A stretch of DNA of 42,623 nt, from NCBI GenBank assembly GCA_013816255.1, contig JACDET010000008.1, positions 1 to 42,623 on the forward strand. The letters run 5' to 3'. Shown here piece after piece: positions 1 through 10,070 of this stretch (position 1 is the first letter of the stretch; each line of letters begins with the position of its first letter). The notes under the pieces were generated by a model. It searched no databases. It was not told the origin of the DNA and was given only the letters and a program-made list of their open reading frames with translations. The stretch comes from Candidatus Levyibacteriota bacterium (GTDB lineage Bacteria > Patescibacteriota > Microgenomatia > Levybacterales > UBA12049). A program made the translations under genes and the position numbers.

Positions 1-3000
1 GCACTGGCTCGCACACGATCTCTGCCTCAGCCGGTACGCTCGAACTTGGGGCATATACGTTGACCGGTGCAATCACAGGTAATTCCCAAAACATCACTGG
101 CATCAATAATTTATCAGCAGCCGGCGCAATAACATTTGGCGGATTCTCAACCAATAATGGTTTGCTCTACACCAATGGATCAGGCGTCGTCGCGCAAGCA
201 GCAGCCGGAACAACAGGTCAGATCCTGATCGCAAATGGATCAGGCGTCCCAACGTTTACAACGGTTGGAACTGACGCGACAATTGATGCCAATGGTGCTT
301 TGACAATTGCAAATAATGCAGTCGCTTTAGGCACTGATACAACAGGAGATTATGTCGCGACACTGACGTCAGGAAATGGTATATCTGCAACCGCTACAGG
401 TGAAGGTTCGACTCCGACACTTGCTTTGAGTGCACTGACAGCTGATTGGGATCAGACAGGTGCATTTGACATTGTCCTTAACAATGCTGCAAGCGAATTG
501 CAGATCAAAGAATCAGCAGGCAATACATACTTCGGTGCAATTGACGTGGGAGATCTGACAAATAACCGGACATATACATTCCCAGATGCGACAGGTACGA
601 TTTGTTTGGTGGAAGCGGGGAACTGTGCAGGATCAGGATCAGGTGTGACAACTGCTGGTGGGACAACAAACCGATTAGTGAAATTCACTGGAGCACAGGC
701 AGTAGGAAATGCAAGCATTGAAGATTTGTATGCATCAGGCGTTGCTCTCACAATCGACACACTGGGTAGATTGGGTATCGGAACTGCAGTTCCAACAGGT
801 CTTCTGACCGTCAGCGGTGGTAATTTCGGCGGCAATGCTGCAGCAGTCTTCAATCAAACCGGCGGGGCGTCCAATGACATTCTCACTGCGAGCGCTTCAG
901 GAACTACGAAGTTCACTATCAATAATAATGGTAATGTCCAATTTGCAGGCAACACGAGTTTTATCAATACTCTGACATCTGTCGCGACACAGAACAGAAC
1001 ATACACACTGCCAGACAGTGCAGGAACGATTTGTTTGGTTGAAGCAGGGAATTGTGCAGGATCAGGTGGGGGATTGACTGGTGCTGGGACAGCGGGACAA
1101 ATTGCGTTCTTTAATGGTGCGGGGACATTGACTTCTGAAACGTCTGGATTTGCCTGGGACGCGACAAACAATAGACTTGGAATCGGCAATGATACACCTG
1201 TCGGACGACTTGATGTCACTGGCGCAAATCTCGGCAAAGCTTTAGTCATCTTTGACGAAACAGGCGACCAGAATATTTTGGTTGGATCAGCATCCGGGAC
1301 AACACGATTCTCCTTTGATAGATCCGGTAATTTGAATCTCATTGGCGGTGGATATCAAATAGGCGGCGCAAATGTGCTGACCTCCACAGCGCTTGGATCA
1401 AGTGTCGTTGGATCATCGTTGACCAGTGTTGGAGCGTTGGCCGGCGGATCGATTGCCAATGGGTTTGGGACGATCGCAACTGCCAACACCATCACTGGTA
1501 CGACTTTGAACGGAACAACAGGTATCAACACTGGAGCAACAGCTGGTACACAAAGAATTGATGCAAGCGGTAACTTGGTCAATATCGGTGCGATCACGGC
1601 AAGTGGTGCTTTGACATTCTCCAACTACAGCACAAATGGTGGTATCTTGTACACCAACGGATCAGGTGTGGTTGGCCAAACAACAACTGGTACTTCAGGA
1701 CAAGTGCTGCAATCCAATGCCGGAGGTGCACCGACTTGGGTAGATGCTGCAACACTTGGCACCAATTACTTCCAGCGCAATCTCGGTACTCTTTCACCAC
1801 TGAATATAACTGATGATCTTTTGGTCGGCGGCACAGCAACAAGTTCAGCAAAATTCCAAATCTTTGGGAACACAGGGAATGCGACGACATCAGGATCACT
1901 GACATTTAATACTGCAAGTTCCATCCAGACGACTGCGAATCAAACGCTCACCATCGGGGGCAATACTACTGGCAATATCACGTTGTCTCCACTGAACGGT
2001 AATGGCAGTGTGACATCGACCGGGGATTTGAATCTGGTAACTGGGAAGGGCTATCAGATCAATGGAGCAAATGTGTTGACCGCAACAGCACTTGGAACTG
2101 GTGTGACAGGATCATCGCTTACAAGCGTCGGAGCACTTGCATCAGGTTCGATCGCAAATGGTTTCGGTACTATTACTACAGCGAACACAATTACTGGTAC
2201 AACCTTGAACGGTACAACAGGCATCAATACCGGAGCAGGAGCGGGGACAATCAGAATTGATGCAACGGGTAATCTTTCAAATATCGGGACAATTAATGCG
2301 TCCGGGGCTGTTACGTTTACCAACCTTGGAGCTGGTATTGTGAAGTCTTCAGCAGGCGGTTTGCTTTCAAGTTCTGCTTTGAACTTAAGCGGGGCCGAAG
2401 TAACCGGAACACTTGGGGCAGGAAATGGTGGCACAGGTTTTGCGACCTATACAACAGGAGATCTGTTGGTTGGTAACGGATCAAGCACATTGAGTAAATT
2501 GGCAATCGGATCAGACGGGCAAATCCTTTCGATCGCAGGCGGTACACCATCATGGATTTCAAGTTCATCAATCAACTTCTGGCAACGAGCAAATGGTACA
2601 GTCGCCCCACTTAATATCACTGATGATTTGCTCCTTGGAGGGACATCGACATCATCAGCGAAATTTGCCTTCATTAATAACATCGGTTCAGGGACGCCAA
2701 CGGCTAGTATTTCAGCGAATTCAGGGAATAATGCAACGTTCTTGACTGGTGCAGGTATTCTCGGTACCACCAATGCTCAGACATTGACCCTTGGATCTAC
2801 ATCTACAGGGAATGTTTCTCTTGCTCCAGGAGGAACTACAGCTTTGACTGCTTTGGCCAATGGCAAGGTTGGAATCGGGACGACCAATCCAAACGCCGTA
2901 CTTGATATTACGGGTAGCGCTGGTGGAGGCTTGCCTATCTCCGCCCGCATCAATAACACTAATGCTGCAGGCGTGTCACAAGTTGTGTTGGCAAGCAACA

Positions 3001-6000
3001 CTCGAGAGTTCGCATTAGGTACTGGTGGGTCAAGTACGGCTGCTGCGAATGCATTTTACATTCATGATCTGACTGCGAACGTGACTCGATTCGGGATTGA
3101 TTCAGCCGGCAGAGTGGGTATTGGCTCGGACGCTGTTCTCAGTGTCTTGCGCGCCACACTCGATGTCCGGGGCAATTCTGGCACACTCCCTTTTGCCTCC
3201 TTCTCAGGTCAGACAGCAAATACGGGCTTCCTTGTCGATAACAACGGAGTCGGCGATCTTTTCACAGCATCAAAGTCTGGAGCAACGAAATTCACAATCC
3301 TCAACAATGGCAACGTCCGGATCAACAATCTCGCGAGTTGTGACACGATTGATACAGATGCCAATGGTGTGCTTGGATGTGGCACAGATGCTGGAGCGGG
3401 TAGTACTAATTATTGGCAGTTAAATAACGGTGCAGTCTCACCAGCCAATAGCACCAATGATCTTTTACTTGGAGGGACAAGTACCGCCAGTGCGAAGTTC
3501 GCATTCATCAACAATATCGGAGCTGGTACGCCAACAGCTTCAATTTCAGCAGGGACGAATGGCGCAATATATCTCACAGCAACAGGCACATTGCAGACAA
3601 CAGCGAATCAAACCCTTTCTCTTGGTGGTAGTACAACAGGAAACATTCTCCTCAATAGTGACGGCAATAACTTTATCGGCATCGGAACCGCGACTCCAGA
3701 TAGTCCTGTACAGATTAGTACCGACATCGATACTGTAGGCCAGATTCTTAAGATATCAGGGACGATAACAGGCACGAACAGTGATAAATCTGGTATTCTC
3801 GCAAGCCCCACTATCACGCCTTCAGGTGCTTCAAACAAATTCTATTTTGGCATCACTGCTGTGCCGTATTCTACCTCAACCAATCTCGCCAGTGGAGCTC
3901 TTGCTGGGTTATCTGCAGGTGCGTACTTTGATGGTGCAGGGACATTGGGAGCAGCTTATGGAACCTATATTCAAAATATCAAGGCAGGCGCCGGCACAAT
4001 CAGTGATGCCTATGGCAGCATTATCCTTAATCCTAACCGTGTCGCGGGAACGATCACGAGAAATGCTGGTTTGGCAATAGGAAATCAGACTGAGGGCACC
4101 AACAACACCAACCTGCTCCTTGGCACGAGCACTATCCCAACAGGAAACTTCAGCATTTATAACGCCTCAACCTACACGAACTACTTTGCCGGAGTACTTG
4201 GCATAGGTACCACAAATCCACTTGCAACGCTTGATGCCCGGGGCCAATCCGGGACAACTCCTGTTGCCTCGTTCTCAGGCCAGACATCCAATGCAGGCTT
4301 AATCATAGATAACAACGGCGTAGGCGATATCTTTACAGCCTCCAAGTCCGGGGCTACCAAATTGACGCTGACGAATGCAGGCAATTTAAATCTCGCTGCA
4401 GGGAATGCGTACCAAGTTGGTGGGGTTAGTGGCATTACGCAGGGGACAGCAGCTTGTGTTACAACGACAGGTGGTATCGTGACAGGTTTTGGTATATGCG
4501 AAACTGGAGCTGATACATGGACACTTAATGCATCTGCCGGGACAGTCGCGACAAGTATCAGTACTGTTGATGTCCTTATCGGCGGGACGAGTACAGCCAG
4601 TGCCAAGTTCGCGTTCCTCAACAACACAGGCTCAGGTACACCAACCGCATCTGTCTCAGCAGGAACTGCTGGCAATAATGCCTTCTTAACTGGAGCTGGT
4701 AACCTTGGTACTACCAATGCTCAGACGTTGACATTGGGCGGTGCAAGTACAGGTAACATTGTTCTTGACAGCGGCAGTGGCATTATTACTCTTGCTGATA
4801 ATACAACACTTTCTCAGAACCTCACTATTGCAGGATCAACTGGTTTGACATTCTCTTCAACCGGAAGCATCAACCTCGCAGGAGGAACTATATCTGATAG
4901 CACTGATGAGGTAGATATTAATGATGACTTGGCTGTATCAGGCATTCTCCAGGTTGGTGGCACGAGCGCAACAACGTATTCACGACTTGGGACCGGTACG
5001 AAAGGTGGTACAAATATCGATGCAAGTAATGATCTGTTTATCTCCGGCGCTTTGGAAGTTGATGACCTGATCTATGCTGATGGCGGTATCGATACGACAT
5101 TTACCCTAGGCTCAGTTCTTTTCGCCGGAGCAAACGGAGTGCTGACAGAAAACAATGCCAACTACTTCTGGGACAACACCAACGCACGGCTTGGACTCGG
5201 TACAACTTCACCCCTTGCCCGCCTTGATGTCAGGGGACAAAATGCGACAACACCCGCTGCTTCTATCTCAGCAAATTCAAACTTTGCAGGCCTAGTCATT
5301 GATAACTCCGGTACTGGAGATCTCTTCACCGCTTCAAAATCAGGCGCAACCAAATTTGTTATCAATAATGCAGGCGATGTCCAAATCAGTAACTTGACAA
5401 CTGCAGGTGGTATTTTGTACGCCAATGGCATCGGAACAGTCGCCCAAACAACAGCCGGCAGCTCAGGACAGTGTTTGAAATCAAATGGCGGTGCCACACC
5501 TTCATGGAGTGCTTGTGGAGGTGCAGGCGCTGCTGACAACTATTGGCAGATGACCGACGGCACAGTTTCACCATTTAGTAATACGCTTGATCTCTTGGTC
5601 GGGGGTACTTCTACTGCCAGTGCCAAATTTGCTGTCCTCAACGTCAACTCAGGTACACCAACTGCATCTGTTTCAGCCGGACTGAACGGTGCGGCATATC
5701 TCTCAGCAACTGGTGTTCTGGGTACGACAAACAATCAAACCTTGACGCTTGGATCATCAAGTACCGGCAATTTGGCTTTTGCTCCAGGTGGAGTAACTGC
5801 CTTCACAGCATTTGCAAATGGCAGAATTGGTATCGGCACCACCAATCCACTCGCAACACTTGATCTGAGAGGTAATTCTGGCACACTTCCAGCTGCATCA
5901 ATATCAGCACAATCATCATTTGCAGGCTTAGTCGTCGATAACAATGGTGTGGGAGATCTCTTCACTGCTTCCAAATCAGGAGCAACCAAATTTGTGATTG

Positions 6001-9000
6001 ATAATGCAGGCAATGTGGGGATCGGGACAAGTGCACCAGGATCAAAGCTTCAGGTAGCAGGAGATACACGAATCAGCGGACATCTCGCACTTGGCGCAAC
6101 TGGAGCAATTAGTACTGCACAGCTTCTGAGCATTGCCGAGACATTATCCAATCCAGTCTCACCCCGAGGAATTGATCTCAGTTTGGTATCAAATCTCACA
6201 GCAGACAGTACAACAGATGGCATTGGTATTAGGAACGTTTACACAATAACAGGCACAGGAAATCAAACAATAGGAGGAGGCGTACGATCAGTTGGTGCCC
6301 TAAATGCTCTGACATGGAACAGTACAGGAACGGCGAGTAATCTGTTGGGAAGTGAAAATATTATCACGGCTGGTGCAGCATCGGGTGCGGTTACGCTAGC
6401 GAGAGGTGTCTTTGGACGAATTGATAACTCGGGCGCAAATACCATCAGCACAGCCAACGTGTTTGAGGCAGCTGCTACTACGGGAACTGGCACAATATCG
6501 AATTACCGGGGTCTTCTCGTTCCAAATCTTGGCAGCTCATTAATTACCAATAGTGTCGGTGTTGCTATCGTCGATCAATCAGGAGCAGGTAATAATACCA
6601 ATCTTCTGTTGGGAACAAGTACCGCTCCATCAGGTAACTACAGCATTTATAACAGCTCAACCAACAAAAACTATTTTGCAGGCACCATTGGCATAGGTAC
6701 AACAAATCCACTTGCAACGCTTGATGTCAGGGGGCTTTCAGGGACTACTCCTGTTGCATCGTTCTCAGGCCAGACATCCAATGCTGGCTTGATCGTCGAT
6801 AACAATGGTGTTGGAGATCTCTTCACAGCAAGTAAGAGTGGTGCGACGAAGTTTGTGATTGCAAATAACGGTGATATTAAGCTTGCTGGCAACCAAACTA
6901 TTGATACGTTAACTGCAGGAACACTCGGTATCGGCACAAATACACAAAGCGGTTTGACTCTGGGTCGAGCGGGTGCCGCGACAACGATTAATGGATCAAC
7001 AATAACATTGCAGAACTTAACGTTAAGCGGTGTAACCGCAAATAATAGCGTATTGTACGCCAACACCTCAGGAGCAGTTGGCGCCGTCGGTACAACTTCA
7101 ACCGCTAATCTTTGTCTCTTGTCAGGTTCAGGGGCAGCTGCTCCAAATTGGGGAGCGTGTGATACATCTACAGGCGTCAATCTATGGCAGCAGAACAATG
7201 GCGCGTTGTCACCAAAGAACACGACGGTTGATCTCTTGATCGGGGGGACAGCAAGTAACACAGCACAATTCGCAGTGCTTGGGGTCAACGATGGTACCCC
7301 GGTTGCTTCTGTTTCAGCAACCACCAACAAAAATGGTATCTCACTAGATGCTGCAAACAGTACGATTCAAGCAACATTGAACAACAATTTAATCCTTGGC
7401 GGCACGACAACCGGAAAGATCATCCTTGCTGATAATTTGCAGCTCAACACCAACACCATCCTTGATTCGGCTGCGGCAACAAGGATTGCTTTAGGTGCAA
7501 CAACGACATTGACCAACACCACAACAACGTTCTCAGGTACCACAACAATCACAGCATCTGGCTTGACAACGTTCACAACAGCGGCAGCATTAAGTATGGG
7601 AAGCACGACATCATTGACCCTTGGTGGCAGTGCTACTGTCTATGGTGGGACAGGTGCATCATCGACATTGACACTTGCCGGAACTTCAAATGGTACTCCA
7701 AGCAATGCGCATCTATTCCTTAATCCAACCGGTCAGGGATCAGTTGCCATCGGTACCACAAATCCGCTTGCAACACTCGATGTCCGAGGCAATTCTGGTA
7801 CAACCCCTATTGCCTCATTCTCAGGCCAGACCTCTAGTGCAGGATTAATCGTTGATAACAACGGCCTGGGAGATCTCTTCACTGCAAGCAAATCTGGGGC
7901 GACCAAGTTCACTGTTTTGAACAATGGTAATGTGCAAATTGCAAACCTTACAACTGCAGGTGGAGTGCTGTACACAAACGGCACAGGAACCGTTGCTCAG
8001 TCAACACAAGGGACATCAGGACAATGTCTCCAATCACAAGGTGTGACAGGTATTCCTGTATGGGGTTCATGTGACGGAGCGGGAAGTGTCAATTCATTCA
8101 CGCTTGCCAATGGACTCTTGTACAACAGTAATTTGACCACGGACTTTGCAATCGGAGGTAACTCTTCTGCCTCAGCTAAGTTCCAAGTCAGCATCAGCGG
8201 CACGCGACCGACAGCTTCTATCTCAGCCACCACCGCAAATGCAGGTCTCGTTGTTGACAATACAATCGGTGACCTATTCGCAGCGTCAAGCTCAGGGCTA
8301 AACAGGTTTGTGATCAATCAAAATGGTAATGTCGGTATCGGTACGAGCAATCCATCAAGTAAGTTCCAAATTAATACACTCAATACAGCAGCACCGACAT
8401 TTCAGGCTGCTATTTATACAGGTGGTAATAATAATAGTGGTCTAGTCATCCAAGGGGCAGCCGCACAGAGTACCAGTACTAATCTCCTGGAGTTCCAGGA
8501 TTCTGATGGAACTCTCTTTGCAAGTGTCAGTTCAAATGGTAAATGGCGAGTAAATGGAGGTACAGCTGCTTTCCCCGGATATTCCTTTAGCAGTGATACA
8601 AATACCGGTATTTTTAGAGATACTGCTGATGAGCTGGCAGTGAGTACTGCCGGGACTGAACGCTTCCGTGTGATGTCTAACGGAAGTATTGGAGTTGGAA
8701 CAGCTTCACCGCTTGCCACATTTGATATCCGGGGTAATTCCGGCACAACCCCTATTGCCTCATTCTCAGGCCAGACCTCTAGTGCCGGTTTTATCGTCGA
8801 TAACAACGGCGTAGGAGATCTCTTCACGGCAAGTAAGAGTGGTGCGACGAAGTTCACGATTCTTAACAACGGTAATATCAGAATTAATAATCTCGCCAGT
8901 TGTAACACGATTGATACTGATGTCAATGGTATCCTCAGTTGTGGGACAGATGAGGGCGGCGGAGCGACACAGAATTACTGGCAGTTGAATAATGGTGCAG

Positions 9001-10070
9001 TTTCACCGTTCTCTAATACTGCTGATCTTCTTATCGGTGGAACTGCAACTACCAGTGCAAAGTTTGCATTCATCAATAGCCTCACAGGTACACCAACAGC
9101 AAGTATCTCAGCAAGTTCCGGCAACAATGCAACGTTTTTAACTGGTTTGGGTGTTCTCGGCACCACCAATGCACAGACACTGACACTCGGCTCATCTACG
9201 ACGGGTAATGTATCATTTGCACCAGGAGGCGCAACTGCCTTCACAGCATTTGCAAATGGCAGAATCGGTATAGGCACCACCAATCCATTAGCGACATTTG
9301 ATCTGAGGGGTAATTCAGGAACAATCCCAGCTGCTTCTATCTCAGCACAATCTTCATTTGCAGGATTAGTAGTCGATAACAACGGCGTAGGTGATCTCTT
9401 TACTGCTTCTAAGTCCGGTGCGACCAAATTCACTATCCGCAATAGTGGGGTAGTAGTCATCGGTAGCGATACCAATGGTCTGACATTTGATGCTATCAAC
9501 GGCGGTCCGAATTACACCGGTACAGCGAGACCGACAAAGAAGATTACTTTGTCACCTGAATTTGCAGGTGCAGTCCTCACAGCTTCAGGTTCTGCCACTA
9601 CTGTCGGGAGCATGACATCTGACGCCTCCACTTCAGCTGCCTTGTCAAACTTCCAGACATATTACGAATGGTCATCATCATCGACATCATTCCAAGATTA
9701 CACAATTGCCGTGCGTGTGACATTGCCACAAGATTTCTCTGCATGGGCAACCACAAACGCGCTCCAGATTGGCTACAACACAGAACTTGGGGCCAACGGC
9801 AGCAATAAACTTGATGCCACTGTGTACAATACCGATGTTTCATTGTCAGCCACAGAAGCAGTCACCCCAGTGGCCTATTACCAGGCACAAAGCACCGCTT
9901 CCAAGACTTGGACCAATCTCAGCATTGATGATTCTGATCTTGATGATGGCAGTGCAACTGATCTGGACGCGCCAGGGGATACAGCAGTTATTTATCTCAG
10001 AGTCTATTCAAAAGACAGCAATCACGTACAAATTGGTGATATCGTGTTGAATTATCTCAGTAAATTCTAA
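1..10070 (+). CDS. Giant repetitive fibre/adhesin-like surface protein, 5'-truncated by window edge
   Basis: The frame is open from the left edge (codons from base 3 read through), so the true start lies outside; the TTG at 60 is only the first possible start inside the window. About 3,355 codons are visible, ending TAA at 10068-10070. The protein is rich in Gly, Thr, Ser, Ala and Asn, with almost no Lys/Arg-rich stretches. It is built from two alternating modules: one containing GIGTTNPLATLDVRG, NNGVGDLFTASKSGATKF and NNGNV, and one containing NYWQ, GAVSP, DLLxGGTSTxSAKF and GTPTASxSA. Paired Cys occur in modules such as GTICLVEAGNCAGSG. The last ~200 residues are non-repetitive and look like a beta-rich terminal domain. 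Beta-fibre proteins of this style occur in CPR genomes and resemble phage tail fibres. I see no S74-type chaperone domain, catalytic motif or LPXTG. An attachment or surface-fibre role is inference. The next gene overlaps by one base. Confidence 0.85.
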   Translation, partial: TGSHTISASAGTLELGAYTLTGAITGNSQNITGINNLSAAGAITFGGFSTNNGLLYTNGSGVVAQAAAGTTGQILIANGSGVPTFTTVGTDATIDANGALTIANNAVALGTDTTGDYVATLTSGNGISATATGEGSTPTLALSALTADWDQTGAFDIVLNNAASELQIKESAGNTYFGAIDVGDLTNNRTYTFPDATGTICLVEAGNCAGSGSGVTTAGGTTNRLVKFTGAQAVGNASIEDLYASGVALTIDTLGRLGIGTAVPTGLLTVSGGNFGGNAAAVFNQTGGASNDILTASASGTTKFTINNNGNVQFAGNTSFINTLTSVATQNRTYTLPDSAGTICLVEAGNCAGSGGGLTGAGTAGQIAFFNGAGTLTSETSGFAWDATNNRLGIGNDTPVGRLDVTGANLGKALVIFDETGDQNILVGSASGTTRFSFDRSGNLNLIGGGYQIGGANVLTSTALGSSVVGSSLTSVGALAGGSIANGFGTIATANTITGTTLNGTTGINTGATAGTQRIDASGNLVNIGAITASGALTFSNYSTNGGILYTNGSGVVGQTTTGTSGQVLQSNAGGAPTWVDAATLGTNYFQRNLGTLSPLNITDDLLVGGTATSSAKFQIFGNTGNATTSGSLTFNTASSIQTTANQTLTIGGNTTGNITLSPLNGNGSVTSTGDLNLVTGKGYQINGANVLTATALGTGVTGSSLTSVGALASGSIANGFGTITTANTITGTTLNGTTGINTGAGAGTIRIDATGNLSNIGTINASGAVTFTNLGAGIVKSSAGGLLSSSALNLSGAEVTGTLGAGNGGTGFATYTTGDLLVGNGSSTLSKLAIGSDGQILSIAGGTPSWISSSSINFWQRANGTVAPLNITDDLLLGGTSTSSAKFAFINNIGSGTPTASISANSGNNATFLTGAGILGTTNAQTLTLGSTSTGNVSLAPGGTTALTALANGKVGIGTTNPNAVLDITGSAGGGLPISARINNTNAAGVSQVVLASNTREFALGTGGSSTAAANAFYIHDLTANVTRFGIDSAGRVGIGSDAVLSVLRATLDVRGNSGTLPFASFSGQTANTGFLVDNNGVGDLFTASKSGATKFTILNNGNVRINNLASCDTIDTDANGVLGCGTDAGAGSTNYWQLNNGAVSPANSTNDLLLGGTSTASAKFAFINNIGAGTPTASISAGTNGAIYLTATGTLQTTANQTLSLGGSTTGNILLNSDGNNFIGIGTATPDSPVQISTDIDTVGQILKISGTITGTNSDKSGILASPTITPSGASNKFYFGITAVPYSTSTNLASGALAGLSAGAYFDGAGTLGAAYGTYIQNIKAGAGTISDAYGSIILNPNRVAGTITRNAGLAIGNQTEGTNNTNLLLGTSTIPTGNFSIYNASTYTNYFAGVLGIGTTNPLATLDARGQSGTTPVASFSGQTSNAGLIIDNNGVGDIFTASKSGATKLTLTNAGNLNLAAGNAYQVGGVSGITQGTAACVTTTGGIVTGFGICETGADTWTLNASAGTVATSISTVDVLIGGTSTASAKFAFLNNTGSGTPTASVSAGTAGNNAFLTGAGNLGTTNAQTLTLGGASTGNIVLDSGSGIITLADNTTLSQNLTIAGSTGLTFSSTGSINLAGGTISDSTDEVDINDDLAVSGILQVGGTSATTYSRLGTGTKGGTNIDASNDLFISGALEVDDLIYADGGIDTTFTLGSVLFAGANGVLTENNANYFWDNTNARLGLGTTSPLARLDVRGQNATTPAASISANSNFAGLVIDNSGTGDLFTASKSGATKFVINNAGDVQISNLTTAGGILYANGIGTVAQTTAGSSGQCLKSNGGATPSWSACGGAGAADNYWQMTDGTVSPFSNTLDLLVGGTSTASAKFAVLNVNSGTPTASVSAGLNGAAYLSATGVLGTTNNQTLTLGSSSTGNLAFAPGGVTAFTAFANGRIGIGTTNPLATLDLRGNSGTLPAASISAQSSFAGLVVDNNGVGDLFTASKSGATKFVIDNAGNVGIGTSAPGSKLQVAGDTRISGHLALGATGAISTAQLLSIAETLSNPVSPRGIDLSLVSNLTADSTTDGIGIRNVYTITGTGNQTIGGGVRSVGALNALTWNSTGTASNLLGSENIITAGAASGAVTLARGVFGRIDNSGANTISTANVFEAAATTGTGTISNYRGLLVPNLGSSLITNSVGVAIVDQSGAGNNTNLLLGTSTAPSGNYSIYNSSTNKNYFAGTIGIGTTNPLATLDVRGLSGTTPVASFSGQTSNAGLIVDNNGVGDLFTASKSGATKFVIANNGDIKLAGNQTIDTLTAGTLGIGTNTQSGLTLGRAGAATTINGSTITLQNLTLSGVTANNSVLYANTSGAVGAVGTTSTANLCLLSGSGAAAPNWGACDTSTGVNLWQQNNGALSPKNTTVDLLIGGTASNTAQFAVLGVNDGTPVASVSATTNKNGISLDAANSTIQATLNNNLILGGTTTGKIILADNLQLNTNTILDSAAATRIALGATTTLTNTTTTFSGTTTITASGLTTFTTAAALSMGSTTSLTLGGSATVYGGTGASSTLTLAGTSNGTPSNAHLFLNPTGQGSVAIGTTNPLATLDVRGNSGTTPIASFSGQTSSAGLIVDNNGLGDLFTASKSGATKFTVLNNGNVQIANLTTAGGVLYTNGTGTVAQSTQGTSGQCLQSQGVTGIPVWGSCDGAGSVNSFTLANGLLYNSNLTTDFAIGGNSSASAKFQVSISGTRPTASISATTANAGLVVDNTIGDLFAASSSGLNRFVINQNGNVGIGTSNPSSKFQINTLNTAAPTFQAAIYTGGNNNSGLVIQGAAAQSTSTNLLEFQDSDGTLFASVSSNGKWRVNGGTAAFPGYSFSSDTNTGIFRDTADELAVSTAGTERFRVMSNGSIGVGTASPLATFDIRGNSGTTPIASFSGQTSSAGFIVDNNGVGDLFTASKSGATKFTILNNGNIRINNLASCNTIDTDVNGILSCGTDEGGGATQNYWQLNNGAVSPFSNTADLLIGGTATTSAKFAFINSLTGTPTASISASSGNNATFLTGLGVLGTTNAQTLTLGSSTTGNVSFAPGGATAFTAFANGRIGIGTTNPLATFDLRGNSGTIPAASISAQSSFAGLVVDNNGVGDLFTASKSGATKFTIRNSGVVVIGSDTNGLTFDAINGGPNYTGTARPTKKITLSPEFAGAVLTASGSATTVGSMTSDASTSAALSNFQTYYEWSSSSTSFQDYTIAVRVTLPQDFSAWATTNALQIGYNTELGANGSNKLDATVYNTDVSLSATEAVTPVAYYQAQSTASKTWTNLSIDDSDLDDGSATDLDAPGDTAVIYLRVYSKDSNHVQIGDIVLNYLSKF
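860..9465 (+). repeat. Diverged alternating repeat modules within the giant gene
   Basis: About eleven copies of a module ending in SKSGATKF or a variant are visible near 890, 1290, 3270, 4340, 5335, 5970, 6830, 7890, 8290, 8835 and 9410. About eight copies of a second module (NYWQ...DLLxGGTST...SAKF) begin near 1765, 2575, 3410, 4515, 5540, 7180, 8090 and 8975. Copies agree well in protein but differ at many synonymous sites, so they are old duplications under protein-level selection, not recent slippage. Spacing is irregular, with inserts such as the ~6040-6680 stretch between copies. Confidence 0.85.

Noticed and set aside
452-9499. Many long minus-strand open frames opposite the giant gene (for example 4181-4717, 6671-7330, 8975-9499)
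   Set aside because: They recur at each repeat copy with the same Pro/Val-rich composition, so they are antisense shadows of a repetitive, stop-poor sequence.
1-10070. Prophage tail-fibre region
   Set aside because: Module style is fibre-like, but there are no other phage structural, lysis, integrase or packaging genes nearby; the neighbour is a signal-peptide M23 protein.
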